Source: Rhizobium sp. Q54 (GTDB taxonomy: Bacteria; Pseudomonadota; Alphaproteobacteria; SMXS01). From it: DNA of 57,622 nt. Shown piece after piece: positions 33,187 through 46,710 of the stretch. The stretch is taken from NCBI GenBank assembly GCA_945907245.1, contig CAMDTB010000012.1:1-57622 (forward strand). Direction: 5' to 3'. The first letter of the stretch is position 1. Every line of letters begins with the position of its first letter. The notes beneath the pieces were generated by a model that did not search any database, had not been told where the DNA came from, and saw nothing but the letters and a program-made list of their open reading frames with translations. The position numbers and the translations under genes were made by a program.

Positions 33187-33226
33187 CCGGTGAGCGTTCC
33201 TGGTTGGGCTTCTTCTGGCCGGGTTC

Positions 33227-33715
33227 TTAGCGGTAGGGCGCGTCGGCTGCAAGGTTGGCGGCGATTTCCCGCTCCCAGCGGTCGCCGTTGGCCAGCAACT
33301 TTTCCTTGTTGTAGTAGAGCTCCTCGCGGGTCTCGGTGGCGAACTCGAAATTCGGCCCCTCGACGATGGCGTCGACCGGGCACGCCTCTTGGCAGAACCC
33401 GCAATAGATGCACTTCACCATGTCGATGTCATAGCGGGTGGTGCGGCGCGAGCCGTCGGCGCGGGGTTCGGCTTCGATGGTGATCGCCTGGGCCGGGCAG
33501 ATCGCCTCGCACAGCTTGCACGCGATGCAGCGCTCCTCGCCGTTCGGATAGCGGCGCAGCGCATGCTCGCCCCGGAAGCGCGGGCTCAACGGACCCTTTT
33601 CATAGGGATAGTTGATGGTGTGCTTGGGCTTGAAGAAGTACTTCAGCGTCAGCGCCATGGCCTGCACGAACTCCCAGAGCAGGATCGTCTTGGCGGCACG
33701 AGAGAAGCTCGACAT
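33227..33715 (-). CDS. nuoI: NADH-quinone oxidoreductase subunit I
   Basis: Peripheral-arm ferredoxin-like subunit carrying clusters N6a and N6b (162 aa). The two 4Fe-4S motifs are complete: C63-C66-C69-C73 ([12 protein letters not shown]) and C102-C105-C108-C112 ([12 protein letters not shown]). The N-terminal amphipathic part anchors it to the membrane arm. It begins 10 nt after nuoH. Confidence 0.97.
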   Translation of the reverse strand: MSSFSRAAKTILLWEFVQAMALTLKYFFKPKHTINYPYEKGPLSPRFRGEHALRRYPNGEERCIACKLCEAICPAQAITIEAEPRADGSRRTTRYDIDMVKCIYCGFCQEACPVDAIVEGPNFEFATETREELYYNKEKLLANGDRWEREIAANLAADAPYR

Positions 33716-33725
33716 CGGCGTGCTC

Positions 33726-34751
33726 CTAACCCTTGTTTGGCAACAGGTCGAAGGCGACCAGGAAGCCGGACACCACCACGACGGCGCCGAGCGAAATCGG
33801 AAGGAACACCTTCCAACCCAGGCGCATGAGCTGATCGTAGCGGTAGCGCGGCACGGCCGCCTTCACCCATGAGAAGATGAAGAAGAAGAAGGCGATCTTG
33901 AGGATCAGCCAGATCGGACCCGGAATGAAGTCCAGGAACGCGAACGGCGGCAGCCATCCGCCGAAGAACAGGATCGACAGCATGGCGCACATCAGCAGGA
34001 TGTTCGCGTACTCGCCCAGCCAGAACATGGCGAAGGTCATGGACGAGTATTCCACCTGATAGCCCGCCACCAGCTCGGCTTCGGCTTCCGGCAGGTCGAA
34101 GGGTGGACGGTTGGTCTCGGCCAGCGCCGAGATCAGGAAGATGATGAACATCGGGAACAGCGGAATGAAGAACCACAGGTTCCGCTGCGCCTCGACCACG
34201 TCGGACAGGTTGAGCGAGCCGACGCAGAGCAGCACGGTGATCAGCACGAAGCCGATGGACACCTCGTAGGACACCATCTGCGCCGCAGACCGCAGGCCGC
34301 CGAGGAACGGGTAGCGCGAGTTGGACGCCCAGCCCGACATGATGATGCCGTAGACGCCCAGCGACGAGATCGCGAACAGGTAGAGGATGCCGACATTGAT
34401 GTCGGATATCACCAGCTTCACGCCGTTGACGTAGCCCCACGGGATGACCGCCCAGGCGACCATGGCCAGCACGAAGGTCAGCACCGGGGCGATGAAGAAC
34501 ACGCCCTTGTTGGCGCTGGCGGGCACCACGGTTTCCTTGAGCACCAGCTTGATGCCGTCGGCGAAGCTTTGCAGGATGCCGAACGGGCCGACCACGTTGG
34601 GACCGCGGCGCAGTTGCATGGCGGCCCAGATCTTGCGGTCGAGATAGATGATGATGGCGACGGCCAGCACGACCGGCAGCATGACCGCCAGGATGCCGCC
34701 CAGCATCCACAGGCCCGGCCAGACATAGTCCTGAACGAACGGATTATCCAT
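33726..34751 (-). CDS. nuoH: NADH-quinone oxidoreductase subunit H
   Basis: Membrane subunit at the interface with the peripheral arm, forming part of the quinone channel (341 aa, about eight helices). Signatures are [32 protein letters not shown] and the loop [20 protein letters not shown] with its acidic cluster. ATG 34751 overlaps nuoG by 8 nt. Confidence 0.97.
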   Translation of the reverse strand: MDNPFVQDYVWPGLWMLGGILAVMLPVVLAVAIIIYLDRKIWAAMQLRRGPNVVGPFGILQSFADGIKLVLKETVVPASANKGVFFIAPVLTFVLAMVAWAVIPWGYVNGVKLVISDINVGILYLFAISSLGVYGIIMSGWASNSRYPFLGGLRSAAQMVSYEVSIGFVLITVLLCVGSLNLSDVVEAQRNLWFFIPLFPMFIIFLISALAETNRPPFDLPEAEAELVAGYQVEYSSMTFAMFWLGEYANILLMCAMLSILFFGGWLPPFAFLDFIPGPIWLILKIAFFFFIFSWVKAAVPRYRYDQLMRLGWKVFLPISLGAVVVVSGFLVAFDLLPNKG

Positions 34752-36807
34752 GGGTGCCGGTCCCTTCCTGGGCCGGTTCGATCACGGCATGGCACTCGGC
34801 CATGATGTAGGACGCGCGGCAGATCGGGTTTGTCAGGTAATGCTGCGTGACCGCCGAGGCGAACGGCGCGTCGCCCAGCGGACCGGACTGGCCGAACGTG
34901 CTCCATGCGGCGGGCACGACGTCGTTGATGGCGGTGACATGCGCCACCTCGCCTGCGATCCTGCGGCGCAGCGCGCCGAGATTGTCGTAGGGCAGCTTGC
35001 CGCCGGTCAACCCTTCCGACAGCGCGCGGACGATGGTCCAGTCCTCGCGCGCGTCGCCCGGCGGGAACACGGCGCGATTGCCGAGTTGCACCCTGCCCTC
35101 GGTGTTGATCCAGGTGGCGTTCTTCTCAGTGTAGGCGGCGCCCGGCAGGATGATGTCGGCGTGCTTGACGCCCTGGTCACCGTGGCTGCCCTGGTAGATC
35201 ACGAAGGCGTTGTCGAGCCGGCTGGTGTCGAGTTCGTCGGCATGCAGCAGGTAGACCACCTCGACCGCGCCGGACTGGGCGCCCGCCAGGATGCCCTCGA
35301 CGTCCAGGCCGCCCTCGCCCGGCACGAAGCCCAGGTCGAGGCCGCCCACCCGTGAAGCCGCCGTGTGCAGAACGTTGAAGCCGTTCCAGCCCTCGACGAT
35401 CATGCCGTAGGTGTCGGCGATCTCGCGCGCGGCGGCCAGAACGGCGGCGCCGTCGGCGCGGGCGAGCGCGCCCTGGCCAACGATGATCATCGGGTTCCTG
35501 GCGCCCCGCAGCACCTCGGCGAAGGAATGGCCGCCCGAGGCGACCTCGCCCAGCGTGCCCGGACCGGCGCCCAGATAGTCATAGTCGTAGGTCAGTTCCG
35601 GCTGCTCACCGATCACGCCGATGCGGAAGCCGCCGCCCAACCAGCGCTGGCGGATGCGGGCGTTGATGATCGGTGCCTCGATCCGCGGGTTCGAGCCGAC
35701 AATCAGCAGCGCGTCGGCCTTGTCGATACCGGCGATGGTGCTGTTGAACAGGTAGGAGGCGCGCGCCGACGCATCGAGCTTGGCGCCGTCCTGGCGGCAG
35801 TCGATGTTGGGCGAGCCCAGATTGGCCATCAGGTCCTTCAGCGCAGCCATGGACTCCAGGTCCGCCAGGTCGCCGGCGATGGCAGCGACCTTCGTGCCCG
35901 GCAGGCCGTTGACCTTCGCGGCGATGGCGGCGAACGCCTCGGCCCAGGTGGCTTCCTGCAGCTTGCCGTCCTTGCGGACATAGGGCCGGTCGAGCCGGTT
36001 ACGCTTCAGGCCGTCATAGGCGAAGCGGGTCTTGTCGGAGATCCACTCCTGATTGATGTCCTCGTTGAGGCGCGGCAGCACGCGCATGACTTCCTTGCCA
36101 CGGAAGTCGACGCGGATGTTGGAGCCGACCGCGTCATGCACGTCGACGCTCTCGACCTTCTCCAGCTCCCACGACCGGGCGGTAAAGGCATAGGGCTTGG
36201 ACGTCAGCGCGCCGACCGGGCACAGGTCGATGACGTTGCCGGACAGCTCGGACGTCATGGCCTGCTCGAGATAGGTGGTGATTTCCATATGCTCGCCGCG
36301 GCCGATGGCGCCGATTTCCTCGACGCCGGCCACTTCCTCGGCGAAGCGCACGCAGCGGGTGCAATGGATGCAGCGGGTCATCACCGTCTTGATCAGCGGA
36401 CCCATGTACTTTTCTTTGACCGCGCGCTTGTTCTCGTGGAACCGCGTGGCGCCCTTGCCATAGGCCATGGACTGGTCCTGCAGGTCGCACTCGCCGCCCT
36501 GGTCGCAGATCGGGCAATCCAGCGGATGGTTGATCAGCAGGAATTCCATCACCCCTTCGCGGGCTTTCTTGACCTGCGGCGTGTTGGTGTGGATCACCAT
36601 GTTGTCGGCGGCCGGCATGGCGCAGCTGGCGATCGGCTTCGGCGCCTTTTCCTGCTCGACCAGGCACATGCGGCAGTTGCCGGCGATGGACAGGCGCTCG
36701 TGGTAGCAGAACCGCGGCACCTCGACACCCACGATCTCGCAGGCCTGCAGCACCGTGGTGCCCGGGGCGACCGTGACTTCCTTGCCGTCGATGGTAAGCG
36801 TTGGCAT
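34744..36807 (-). CDS. nuoG: NADH-quinone oxidoreductase subunit G
   Basis: Largest peripheral subunit of complex I (687 aa). The N-terminal 2Fe-2S domain has Cys34, Cys45, Cys48 and Cys63. Next is the His-Cys3 4Fe-4S site in [18 protein letters not shown], then a further 4Fe-4S motif with [14 protein letters not shown]. The rest is a molybdopterin-oxidoreductase-like domain without cofactor, as in alphaproteobacterial and mitochondrial homologues. It is shorter than the E. coli subunit (about 900 aa), normal for this group. It is 10 nt after nuoF. Confidence 0.97.
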   Translation of the reverse strand: MPTLTIDGKEVTVAPGTTVLQACEIVGVEVPRFCYHERLSIAGNCRMCLVEQEKAPKPIASCAMPAADNMVIHTNTPQVKKAREGVMEFLLINHPLDCPICDQGGECDLQDQSMAYGKGATRFHENKRAVKEKYMGPLIKTVMTRCIHCTRCVRFAEEVAGVEEIGAIGRGEHMEITTYLEQAMTSELSGNVIDLCPVGALTSKPYAFTARSWELEKVESVDVHDAVGSNIRVDFRGKEVMRVLPRLNEDINQEWISDKTRFAYDGLKRNRLDRPYVRKDGKLQEATWAEAFAAIAAKVNGLPGTKVAAIAGDLADLESMAALKDLMANLGSPNIDCRQDGAKLDASARASYLFNSTIAGIDKADALLIVGSNPRIEAPIINARIRQRWLGGGFRIGVIGEQPELTYDYDYLGAGPGTLGEVASGGHSFAEVLRGARNPMIIVGQGALARADGAAVLAAAREIADTYGMIVEGWNGFNVLHTAASRVGGLDLGFVPGEGGLDVEGILAGAQSGAVEVVYLLHADELDTSRLDNAFVIYQGSHGDQGVKHADIILPGAAYTEKNATWINTEGRVQLGNRAVFPPGDAREDWTIVRALSEGLTGGKLPYDNLGALRRRIAGEVAHVTAINDVVPAAWSTFGQSGPLGDAPFASAVTQHYLTNPICRASYIMAECHAVIEPAQEGTGTHG

Positions 36808-36817
36808 CCCGTTTCCC

Positions 36818-38107
36818 CTACGCCGCCTGGACCTGGGCGTTCTTGTAGGCGGCGATGCGCGCCTCGAGCTCGGGGCGGAAGTGGCGGATCAGGCCCTGGA
36901 TCGGCCAGGCCGCCGCGTCGCCGAGCGCGCAGATCGTATGCCCTTCGACCTGCTTGGTGACTTCCTGGAGAAGGTCGATCTCCGGCACGTCGGCCTCGCC
37001 GCGCACCAGCCGGTCCATGACGCGCCACATCCAGCCGGTGCCTTCGCGGCACGGCGTGCACTGGCCGCAGCTCTCATGCATGTAGAACTTCGACAGCCGG
37101 GCGATGGCCTTCACCACGTCGGTCGACTTGTCCATGACGATGACGGCGGCGGTGCCCAGACCCGACTGCACCGCCTTGAGGGCATCGAAATCCATCAGCA
37201 CGTCGTCGCAGATGTGCTTGGGCAGCAGCGGCACCGACGAGCCGCCCGGAATGATCGCCAGCAGGTTGTCCCAGCCGCCGCGCACGCCGCCGCAATGCTT
37301 CTCGATCAGTTCGCGCAGCGGGATGCTCATGGCCTCCTCGACGGTGCACGGCTTGTTCACGTGACCGGAGATGCAGAACAGCTTGGTGCCGGTGTTGTTC
37401 GGCCGGCCGATGCCGGAGAACCAGGTAGCGCCGCGGCGCAGGATGGTCGGGATGACGGCGATCGATTCCACGTTGGAGACCGTCGTCGGGCAGCCCCACA
37501 CGCCCATGTTGGCCGGGAATGGCGGCTTCAGGCGCGGCTGGCCCTTCTTGCCTTCCAGGCTCTCGATCAGCGCGGTTTCCTCGCCGCAGATATAGGCGCC
37601 CATGCCGCGGTGGACGTAGACGTCGAACCGGTAGCCGGTGCCGCAGGCATTCTCGCCGATCAGGCCAGACTCATAGGCCTCGTCGATCGCCCGCTGCAGG
37701 TTTTCCGCCTCGCGGTAGAACTCACCGCGGATGTAGATGTAGGCGGCGACGGCGCGCATGGCGTAGCCGGCGATCAGGCAGCCCTCGACCAGCTTATGCG
37801 GGTCATGGCGCATGATCTCGCGGTCCTTGCAGGTGCCCGGCTCGCCCTCGTCGGCGTTCACCACCAGGTAGGACGGGCGACCGTCGCTTTCCTTCGGCAT
37901 GAACGACATCTTGAGGCCGGTCGGGAAGCCCGCGCCGCCGCGGCCGCGCAGGCCGGATTCCTTGATCTGGGTGATCAGCCAGTCCTGGCCGTTGGCGATC
38001 AGGGCGGCGGTACCGTCCCAGTCGCCGCGCGCCTTCGCGCCGTCGAGGAAAGGGCTCTGCAGCCCGTAGAGATTGGTGAAGATGCGGTCCTGGTCCGCCA
38101 GCATCAC
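36818..38107 (-). CDS. nuoF: NADH-quinone oxidoreductase subunit F
   Basis: NADH-binding subunit carrying FMN and cluster N3 (429 aa). The nucleotide/FMN loop is [18 protein letters not shown], followed by the second glycine-rich site [16 protein letters not shown], and the 4Fe-4S motif [12 protein letters not shown] with a distal Cys in [11 protein letters not shown]. The start overlaps nuoE by 4 nt (ATGA). Confidence 0.97.
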   Translation of the reverse strand: MMLADQDRIFTNLYGLQSPFLDGAKARGDWDGTAALIANGQDWLITQIKESGLRGRGGAGFPTGLKMSFMPKESDGRPSYLVVNADEGEPGTCKDREIMRHDPHKLVEGCLIAGYAMRAVAAYIYIRGEFYREAENLQRAIDEAYESGLIGENACGTGYRFDVYVHRGMGAYICGEETALIESLEGKKGQPRLKPPFPANMGVWGCPTTVSNVESIAVIPTILRRGATWFSGIGRPNNTGTKLFCISGHVNKPCTVEEAMSIPLRELIEKHCGGVRGGWDNLLAIIPGGSSVPLLPKHICDDVLMDFDALKAVQSGLGTAAVIVMDKSTDVVKAIARLSKFYMHESCGQCTPCREGTGWMWRVMDRLVRGEADVPEIDLLQEVTKQVEGHTICALGDAAAWPIQGLIRHFRPELEARIAAYKNAQVQAA

Positions 38108-38709
38108 GCGGTCTCCTTCAACGTGGTCGGCCCGCCTTCGGGGGCCGAGAACTGGCGGTCGATCTGGGGACCCGGCGCGGGCGTGCGGCCCGCCTTCAGG
38201 TCGTCGAGGATGCGCCTGGTGCTGTCGGCGTCCAGATCCTCGTAGAAGTCGTCACCGATCTGCATCATCGGCGCGTTGACACAGGCGCCCAGGCACTCGA
38301 CCTCGATCAGGGTGAACTGCCCATCGGCGGAGGTATGGCCGTTGCGGACGCCCAGCGACTGACGGCAGGCCTCCATCACCTGGTCCGAGCCGCGCAGCCA
38401 GCACGGCGTCGTGGTGCAGACCTGGACGAAGTGCCGGCCGACCGGCACCAGATTGTACATGGTGTAGAAGCTGGCGACCTCGTAGACGCGGATATAGGGC
38501 ATACCCAGCAGCTCGCCGATCGCCCGGATCGCCGCTTCCGGCAGCCAGCCGCCATTCTGGCGTTGGGCGATGTCGAGCAGCGGCATCACCGCGCTCTGCT
38601 GGCGGCCTTTCGGATACTTGGCGATATGCCGGTTGACCTGCTCCATGCTCTCCGGGGTGAACTCGAAGCTGGCCGGCTGGACGAAGGGGGCAGCGTGCAC
38701 GCCGCTCAT
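38104..38709 (-). CDS. nuoE: NADH-quinone oxidoreductase subunit E
   Basis: Thioredoxin-like 2Fe-2S subunit of the NADH dehydrogenase module (201 aa). Cluster ligands are Cys98, Cys103, Cys139 and Cys143 ([12 protein letters not shown] and [11 protein letters not shown]). ATG 38709 ([17 protein letters not shown]) overlaps the nuoD stop by 4 nt; the frame is open 25 codons further into nuoD but that part is not conserved. The C-terminal [17 protein letters not shown] tail is typical of alphaproteobacteria. Confidence 0.96.
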   Translation of the reverse strand: MSGVHAAPFVQPASFEFTPESMEQVNRHIAKYPKGRQQSAVMPLLDIAQRQNGGWLPEAAIRAIGELLGMPYIRVYEVASFYTMYNLVPVGRHFVQVCTTTPCWLRGSDQVMEACRQSLGVRNGHTSADGQFTLIEVECLGACVNAPMMQIGDDFYEDLDADSTRRILDDLKAGRTPAPGPQIDRQFSAPEGGPTTLKETA

Positions 38710-39884
38710 CGGTCGATCTCCCCGAACACGATGTCGAGAGAACCGAGGATGGCGGGAATGTCCGCCAGCATATGTCCCCGGCACATGAAATCCATGGCGG
38801 CAAGGTGCGGGAAGCCCGGCGCGCGGATCTTGCAGCGATACGGCTTGTTGGAGCCGTCCGAGACCACATAGACGCCGAACTCGCCCTTCGGCGCCTCGAC
38901 GGCGGCGTAGGCCTCGCCTTCCGGCACCTTGTAGCCTTCGGTGTAGAGCTTGAAGTGATGGATCAGCGCTTCCATCGAGCGCTTCATCTCGCCACGCTTG
39001 GGCGGCACGATCTTGCGGTCGAGCGAGGCGACCGGGCCGGCCGGCATCTCGTTGATCGCCTGCTTCATGATCCTGAGGCTCTGGCGGATTTCCTCGAGCC
39101 GCAGGATGAAGCGGTCGTAGCAGTCCCCGTGCTTGCCGATGGGGATGTCGAAATCGAACTTCTCGTAGCCGTCATAGGGCTGCGACTTGCGCAGGTCCCA
39201 GGCGATGCCCGAGGCGCGCAGCGGCGGGCCGGAGAAACCGAGGTCGAACGCCTCGTCGGCGGTGACCACGCCGATGTCGACGTTGCGCTGCTTGAAGATG
39301 CGGTTCCCGATCAGCATGGTTTCCATGTCTTCGAGAACCTGCGGGAACGTATCGGTCCACGTGAAGATGTCGGCGAGCAGCTCGGGCGGCAGGTCCTGGT
39401 GTACGCCGCCGGGCCGGAAATAGGCCGCGTGCAGCCGCGCGCCGCAGGCCCGCTCGTAGAACACCATCAGCTTCTCGCGTTCCTCGAACCCCCACAGGAT
39501 CGGCGTCATGGCGCCGACGTCCAGGGCGTGGGTGGTGAGGTTCAGCAGGTGGTTGGCGATGCGGCCGATCTCGGCATAGAGCACGCGGATGTACTGGCCG
39601 CGCACCGGCACCTCGCAGCCCAGCAGCTTTTCGACGGCCAGCGCGAAGGCATGCTCCTGGTTCATCGGCGCGACATAGTCGAGCCGGTCGAAATAGGGCA
39701 CGGCCTGCAGATAGGTCTTGTACTCGATGAGTTTTTCGGTGCCGCGATGCAGCAGGCCGATATGCGGATCGAGGCGCTCGACGATCTCGCCGTCCAGCTC
39801 GGTGATCAGACGCAGAACGCCATGTGCCGCAGGGTGTTGCGGACCGAAGTTAAGGTTGAAATTCTTGAGTTCGACGTCCGCCAT
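38706..39884 (-). CDS. nuoD: NADH-quinone oxidoreductase subunit D
   Basis: 49-kDa-type subunit forming the quinone pocket with NuoB (392 aa). The quinone-site loop [18 protein letters not shown] is at the N-terminus, with [20 protein letters not shown] after it and [18 protein letters not shown] following. It is separate from nuoC (fused in E. coli). ATG 39884 overlaps the nuoC stop by 1 nt; the longer frame upstream is a shadow of nuoC. Confidence 0.97.
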   Translation of the reverse strand: MADVELKNFNLNFGPQHPAAHGVLRLITELDGEIVERLDPHIGLLHRGTEKLIEYKTYLQAVPYFDRLDYVAPMNQEHAFALAVEKLLGCEVPVRGQYIRVLYAEIGRIANHLLNLTTHALDVGAMTPILWGFEEREKLMVFYERACGARLHAAYFRPGGVHQDLPPELLADIFTWTDTFPQVLEDMETMLIGNRIFKQRNVDIGVVTADEAFDLGFSGPPLRASGIAWDLRKSQPYDGYEKFDFDIPIGKHGDCYDRFILRLEEIRQSLRIMKQAINEMPAGPVASLDRKIVPPKRGEMKRSMEALIHHFKLYTEGYKVPEGEAYAAVEAPKGEFGVYVVSDGSNKPYRCKIRAPGFPHLAAMDFMCRGHMLADIPAILGSLDIVFGEIDR

Positions 39885-40519
39885 CAGCCTTGCTTTCCAC
39901 CTGTCCCGACGCCGTCTTGGCCCGCCGCCTTCTCGTCGCCGGGCAGGATGTATCTGGCGCCTTCCCAGGGGCTCATGAAATCGAAGTTGCGGAACTCCTG
40001 CATCAGGCTGACGGGCTCGTAGACCACGCGCTTCTGCTCCTCGGAGTAGCGCACTTCCACGTAGCCGGTCAGCGGGAAGTCCTTGCGCAGCGGGAAGCCC
40101 TGGAAGCCGTAGTCGGTCAGGATGCGCCGCAGGTCCGGATGGCCGGTGAACATGACGCCGTAGAGATCCCAGCACTCGCGCTCGAACCAGCTCGCCGAGG
40201 CGAAAATCTCGATAACCGACGGCACCGGCGTGTCCTCGTCGGTCTGCACCTTGACCCTGACACGGTGGTTATGGGTCAGGCTGAGCAGGTGGTAGACCAC
40301 GTCGAAACGCAGCGGCCGGCTCGGATAGTCGGCGCCGCAGACGTCGATGAGCTGCTGGCACTGGCAGGCGGTGTTGTCGCGCAGGAACTTCAGCAGCCGG
40401 ACGATGTTCTCGGCATGGGCTGTCACCGTCAGCTCGTCGAGACGAACCTCGAAGCCCGTCACGACATCCGGCAGGCTGGTGGCGATATGGTCGCCAAGCT
40501 CGTGTAGCGCCCCGTCCAT
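39884..40519 (-). CDS. nuoC: NADH-quinone oxidoreductase subunit C
   Basis: 30-kDa-type subunit of the connecting module (211 aa). The family signature [20 protein letters not shown] is followed by [21 protein letters not shown] 40519 ([13 protein letters not shown]) lies 8 nt after the nuoB stop; the frame extends about 31 codons into nuoB but that part is not conserved. Confidence 0.97.
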   Translation of the reverse strand: MDGALHELGDHIATSLPDVVTGFEVRLDELTVTAHAENIVRLLKFLRDNTACQCQQLIDVCGADYPSRPLRFDVVYHLLSLTHNHRVRVKVQTDEDTPVPSVIEIFASASWFERECWDLYGVMFTGHPDLRRILTDYGFQGFPLRKDFPLTGYVEVRYSEEQKRVVYEPVSLMQEFRNFDFMSPWEGARYILPGDEKAAGQDGVGTGGKQG

Positions 40520-40527
40520 CTTGGCCT

Positions 40528-41079
40528 CTATCGCGACAGGTTTCCGGTCCGCCGGATCTTCTTCTGCAGCTGCAGAATGCCGTAAACCAGCGCTTCCGCG
40601 GTGGGCGGGCAACCGGGAACGTAGATATCGACGGGCACGACGCGGTCACAACCGCGCACGACCGAATAGGAATAATGGTAATAGCCGCCGCCGTTCGCGC
40701 AGCTGCCCATGGAGATCACGTAGCGCGGCTCGGGCATCTGGTCGTAGACCCGGCGCAGCGCCGGCGCCATCTTGTTGGTGAGCGTCCCGGCGACGATCAT
40801 CACATCCGACTGGCGCGGTGAGGCGCGCGGCGCGAAGCCGAAGCGCTCCATGTCGTAGCGCGGCATGGACGCCTGCATCATCTCGACGGCGCAGCACGCC
40901 AGGCCAAAGGTCATCCACCACAGCGAGCCCGTGCGGGCCCAGTTGATCAGATCGTCCATGCGGGCGACGATGAAACCCTTCTCCGACAGGTCCTCGGAAA
41001 GCGTCTCGAAATAGGCGCGCGAGGCGGCGGTCGAGGCGTCCAGCGGTTGGGCCGGCGCGAGTGGATTGATTACTCCCAT
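40528..41079 (-). CDS. nuoB: NADH-quinone oxidoreductase subunit B
   Basis: PSST-type subunit binding cluster N2, the last electron donor to quinone (183 aa). Ligands are the tandem Cys62-Cys63 ([10 protein letters not shown]), Cys127 ([10 protein letters not shown]) and Cys157 ([11 protein letters not shown]). I chose ATG 41079, 8 nt after AGGGG; ATG 41100 is possible and would add seven residues. It overlaps the end of nuoA by 10 nt. Confidence 0.97.
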   Translation of the reverse strand: MGVINPLAPAQPLDASTAASRAYFETLSEDLSEKGFIVARMDDLINWARTGSLWWMTFGLACCAVEMMQASMPRYDMERFGFAPRASPRQSDVMIVAGTLTNKMAPALRRVYDQMPEPRYVISMGSCANGGGYYHYSYSVVRGCDRVVPVDIYVPGCPPTAEALVYGILQLQKKIRRTGNLSR

Positions 41080-41435
41080 TCCAGCGCCCCTTTCTTCCAT
41101 TCATAGACGAAGCCGACGGTCAGCACGCCCAGGAAGATCATCATCGACCAGAATCCGAACAGGCCGATCTCACCAAGTGAGATAGCCCAGGGGAACAGGA
41201 AAGCGACCTCGAGATCGAAGATGATGAACAGGATCGCCACCAGGTAGAAGCGCACGTCGAACTGGCCGCGGCTGTCGCCGAAGGCGTCGAAGCCGCATTC
41301 ATAGGCGGCCAGCTTGGCGGGATCGGGGTTCTGGCGCGCCACGAGCACGGCGGCTCCGATCATGATCAGCGAGAAGGCTGTGGCGACGCCAAGGAACATC
41401 AGAATAGGTAGGTACTCGGCGAGCAAACCCTGCAT
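41070..41435 (-). CDS. nuoA: NADH-quinone oxidoreductase subunit A
   Basis: Three-helix membrane subunit of complex I (121 aa) and first gene of the operon. The loop [20 protein letters not shown], with the Cys exposed in the deactive state of mitochondrial ND3, and [20 protein letters not shown] are family signatures. The promoter at 41505-41532 leaves a leader of about 65 nt. Confidence 0.97.
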   Translation of the reverse strand: MQGLLAEYLPILMFLGVATAFSLIMIGAAVLVARQNPDPAKLAAYECGFDAFGDSRGQFDVRFYLVAILFIIFDLEVAFLFPWAISLGEIGLFGFWSMMIFLGVLTVGFVYEWKKGALEWE

Positions 41436-41504
41436 CGGAAACCGTCTGATTGTGCGTTGTAGTTCCGGCTTACCGATCGGTCCGGCTGGGATCGATCGGG
41501 GCGC

Positions 41505-41532
41505 AGTATAGTCCGCGCACCCCCCGAGTCAA
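41505..41532 (-). promoter_or_regulatory. Predicted sigma-70 promoter of the nuo operon
   Basis: On the minus strand TTGACT (41527-41532) is separated by 16 nt from TATACT (41505-41510). Both boxes are close to consensus and stand out in this GC-rich sequence. A GGCCTG/CAGGCC hairpin (about 41541-41560) lies between the upstream tRNA-Asp and the -35 box. Confidence 0.7.
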
Positions 41533-41575
41533 ACCCAATGGGCCTGTGATTTTGCAGGCCAGAACTGTGGGAAAG

Positions 41576-41652
41576 TGGCGAGAGTGACGGGACTCGAACC
41601 CGCGACCTTCGGCGTGACAGGCCGACGCTCTAACCAACTGAGCTACACCCCC
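41576..41652 (-). tRNA. tRNA-Asp (GTC), second copy in transcription order
   Basis: A 77-nt cloverleaf on the minus strand with anticodon GTC in loop CTGTCAC, D-arm TAGCTCAGTTGGTTAGAGC, T-arm GGGTTCGAGTCCC, discriminator G and encoded CCA. It is identical to the copy at 41735-41811. The acceptor stem has two G-U pairs. Confidence 0.97.
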
Positions 41653-41734
41653 GCAAGAGCGGATGACACGGTCGCAAAACGATCGCCTGGTGGCGCGTTC
41701 GCCACCGCACTGCCGACCGGATTACGGAGAGAAA

Positions 41735-41811
41735 TGGCGAGAGTGACGGGACTCGAACCCGCGACCTTCGGCGTGACAGGCCGACGCTCTAACCAACTGA
41801 GCTACACCCCC
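41735..41811 (-). tRNA. tRNA-Asp (GTC), first copy in transcription order
   Basis: Identical in all 77 nt to the copy at 41576-41652, with the CCA encoded. The match continues for 5 more bases on the 5' side of the tRNA. The 82-bp spacer between the copies has a GGTGGCG/CGCCACC hairpin. A promoter lies 14 nt upstream, so both are probably on one transcript. Confidence 0.97.
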
Positions 41812-41824
41812 GCAAGGGAGGCTC

Positions 41825-41853
41825 CGTGTACGGCACCACCCGAATGGTGTCAA
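41825..41853 (-). promoter_or_regulatory. Predicted sigma-70 promoter of the tRNA-Asp pair
   Basis: On the minus strand a perfect TTGACA (41848-41853) is followed after 17 nt by TACACG (41825-41830). The spacer contains a CACC/GGTG inverted repeat. Confidence 0.65.
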
Positions 41854-41890
41854 CGGATAATGGGTAGTTGGACAGAAGATTTTGGGCGTT

Positions 41891-42160
41891 TTATGGCGCA
41901 GCTACCACAGGCGGTGGCGACAGCAGCCGCTTGCGGGAAAACGCCCTGCCCGAATGGGATTTGAGGTAGCGCTCGAATTCCAGGGCTTTGAGCTTATCGG
42001 GAAAGGCGCAGTACCAAAGCAGCGTCCAAGGGGTGAATTTCGCGGTATGGGTTGATCTGCCAGCATTGTGATCCGCGAGACGCCGCCGCAGATCCGAGGC
42101 GGCGCCGATATACTCCTGCTCGGGCGATGAGATGCTGCGCAGAATATAGAGATACCACAT
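41891..42160 (-). CDS. Small GIY-YIG nuclease domain protein
   Basis: Single-domain GIY-YIG family protein (89 aa, UvrC-N/YhbQ-like). Motifs: MWYLYILRS in place of GIY, EYIGAASDLRRRLADHN with the catalytic Arg, then FTPWTLLWYCAF and the late Glu in LEFERYLKSHSGRAFSRKRL. Proteins of this type are common in alphaproteobacteria, often near tRNA genes, and their role is not settled; some are thought to be mobile. ATG 42160 begins the domain. The frame is open 31 codons upstream (to 42253) with a low-complexity segment that looks non-coding. It sits between tRNA-Val and the tRNA-Asp pair. Confidence 0.85.
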   Translation of the reverse strand: MWYLYILRSISSPEQEYIGAASDLRRRLADHNAGRSTHTAKFTPWTLLWYCAFPDKLKALEFERYLKSHSGRAFSRKRLLSPPPVVAAP

Positions 42161-42292
42161 GGGTTCCACCCTGCCCAAACGGCGCATCGGCGCGACGGGC
42201 ACCAACCCGTCTTCGCTTGCGCTACGCCGGGCACTGCTTCGGCCTAACGGCATCCACGTGGCTGCGCCACGCGTAGCCCGAAGGGCGAAGCG
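42161..42292 (-). repeat. Inverted-repeat-rich spacer between tRNA-Val and the GIY-YIG gene
   Basis: Directly after the tRNA-Val CCA the minus strand forms CCACGC...GCCC-TTCG-GGC...GCGTGG, then GTGGC/GCCAC. This is followed by about 60 bp leading into the GIY-YIG ATG. No gene is visible. The hairpins may be a REP-like element or the end of the tRNA-Val transcript. Confidence 0.35.
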
Positions 42293-42368
42293 TGGTGGGC
42301 GGTGACGGGCTCGAACCGCCGACCCTCTCGGTGTAAACGAGATGCTCTACCAACTGAGCTAACCGCCC
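42293..42368 (-). tRNA. tRNA-Val (TAC)
   Basis: A 76-nt cloverleaf on the minus strand. Acceptor GGGCGGT pairs perfectly with ACCGCCC, anticodon TAC is in loop TTTACAC, the T-arm is GGCGGTTCGAGCCCGTC, the discriminator is A and CCA is encoded. It lies downstream of hup, the conserved lon-hup-tRNA order. Confidence 0.97.
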
Positions 42369-42394
42369 GAAACACTTAAAATCAAACGCGTAAC

Positions 42395-42439
42395 CGACAA
42401 AATAAATGAAACCGACCGCCCCGCAAAGGACGGCCGGCC
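42395..42439 (-). terminator. Predicted rho-independent terminator of hup
   Basis: On the minus strand CCGGCCGTCC pairs with GGGCGGTCGG (10 bp including two G-U pairs; 42412-42437). It is followed by TTTCATTTATTTTG. It lies about 30 nt after the hup stop and ahead of tRNA-Val. Confidence 0.6.
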
Positions 42440-42466
42440 CAAAATCCGTGCTTTCAGGAAACGCCT

Positions 42467-42739
42467 TTAGTTGACGGCGTCCTTCAGCGCCTTGCCAGCC
42501 TTGAACTTGGGCTGGGTGGACGCCGGAATATTGATGGTATCGCCGGTGCGCGGATTGCGGCCGGTGGTGGCGGCGCGCTTGGCGACGCTGAAGGTGCCGA
42601 AACCGACGAGACGGACTTCTTCGCCCTTCGCCAGCGCACCAGAAATACCGTCGAAGACGGCATCGACCGCACTTGCCGCATCCGTCTTGGAGAGGCCTGC
42701 ACTGGTTGCAACGGCCGCGATCAGGTCATTTTTGTTCAC
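42467..42739 (-). CDS. hup: DNA-binding protein HU
   Basis: Small histone-like nucleoid protein that bends DNA as a dimer (90 aa). [18 protein letters not shown] is the helical dimerisation part. [20 protein letters not shown] and the arm motif [15 protein letters not shown] with its intercalating Pro are family signatures. The start is GTG 42739, supported by AAGGGGG six nt upstream and the usual length; the frame goes 11 codons further without support. It lies after lon, as in most proteobacteria, with its own promoter. Confidence 0.96.
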   Translation of the reverse strand: MNKNDLIAAVATSAGLSKTDAASAVDAVFDGISGALAKGEEVRLVGFGTFSVAKRAATTGRNPRTGDTINIPASTQPKFKAGKALKDAVN

Positions 42740-42799
42740 GACAACCCCCTTGTTTGTAGATGATTTGTCCAACAGGTCTCTCTTTGCGAGAGAACGGGA

Positions 42800-42828
42800 A
42801 GTTTAGAGGGAGCGCCTGGGAGCGTCAA
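42800..42828 (-). promoter_or_regulatory. Predicted sigma-70 promoter of hup
   Basis: TTGACG (42823-42828) and TAAACT (42800-42805) on the minus strand, 17 nt apart. The -35 box starts right after the T-tract of the lon terminator. The leader of about 55 nt contains a TCTCTcgcaaAGAGA hairpin. Confidence 0.7.
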
Positions 42829-42831
42829 AGG

Positions 42832-42877
42832 AAAAGCCCCCGAAATGCGGAGAAAATCTACGCTTTTCGAGGGCTTC
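42832..42877 (-). terminator. Predicted rho-independent terminator of lon
   Basis: On the minus strand AAGCCCTCGAAAAGCG pairs imperfectly with CGCATTTCGGGGGCTT across an AT-rich loop, followed by TTCCTTT. It begins about 30 nt after the lon stop. Confidence 0.65.
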
Positions 42878-42906
42878 GTCCGGTTTCGAACGGTCAGGCC
42901 GTCCGT

Positions 42907-45315
<2,409 letters not shown>

Positions 45316-45380
45316 GGCTTCCATTCGATCCATATCTGGGGGCCAACCGACTCGGCAGCCCCATTCTATCGTACCCGCTC

Positions 45381-45409
45381 ACATGGAGATTGGGTTACGA
45401 AAGATCAAC
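45381..45409 (-). promoter_or_regulatory. Possible heat-shock (RpoH) promoter of lon
   Basis: On the minus strand GTTGATC (45403-45409) and CTCCATGT (45381-45388) have spacing and shape resembling the sigma-32 pattern CTTG...CCCCAT-T. lon is a standard RpoH target. The -35 is imperfect (GTTG for CTTG). Confidence 0.35.
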
Positions 45410-45438
45410 CCCCGACCCATGACAGGGGAACACGGATG

Positions 45439-46710
<1,272 letters not shown>

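Noticed and set aside
41575-41964. Plus-strand frame with the repeated MARVTGLEPATFGVTG segment
   Set aside because: It is the reverse strand of the two tRNA-Asp genes, a well-known false protein.
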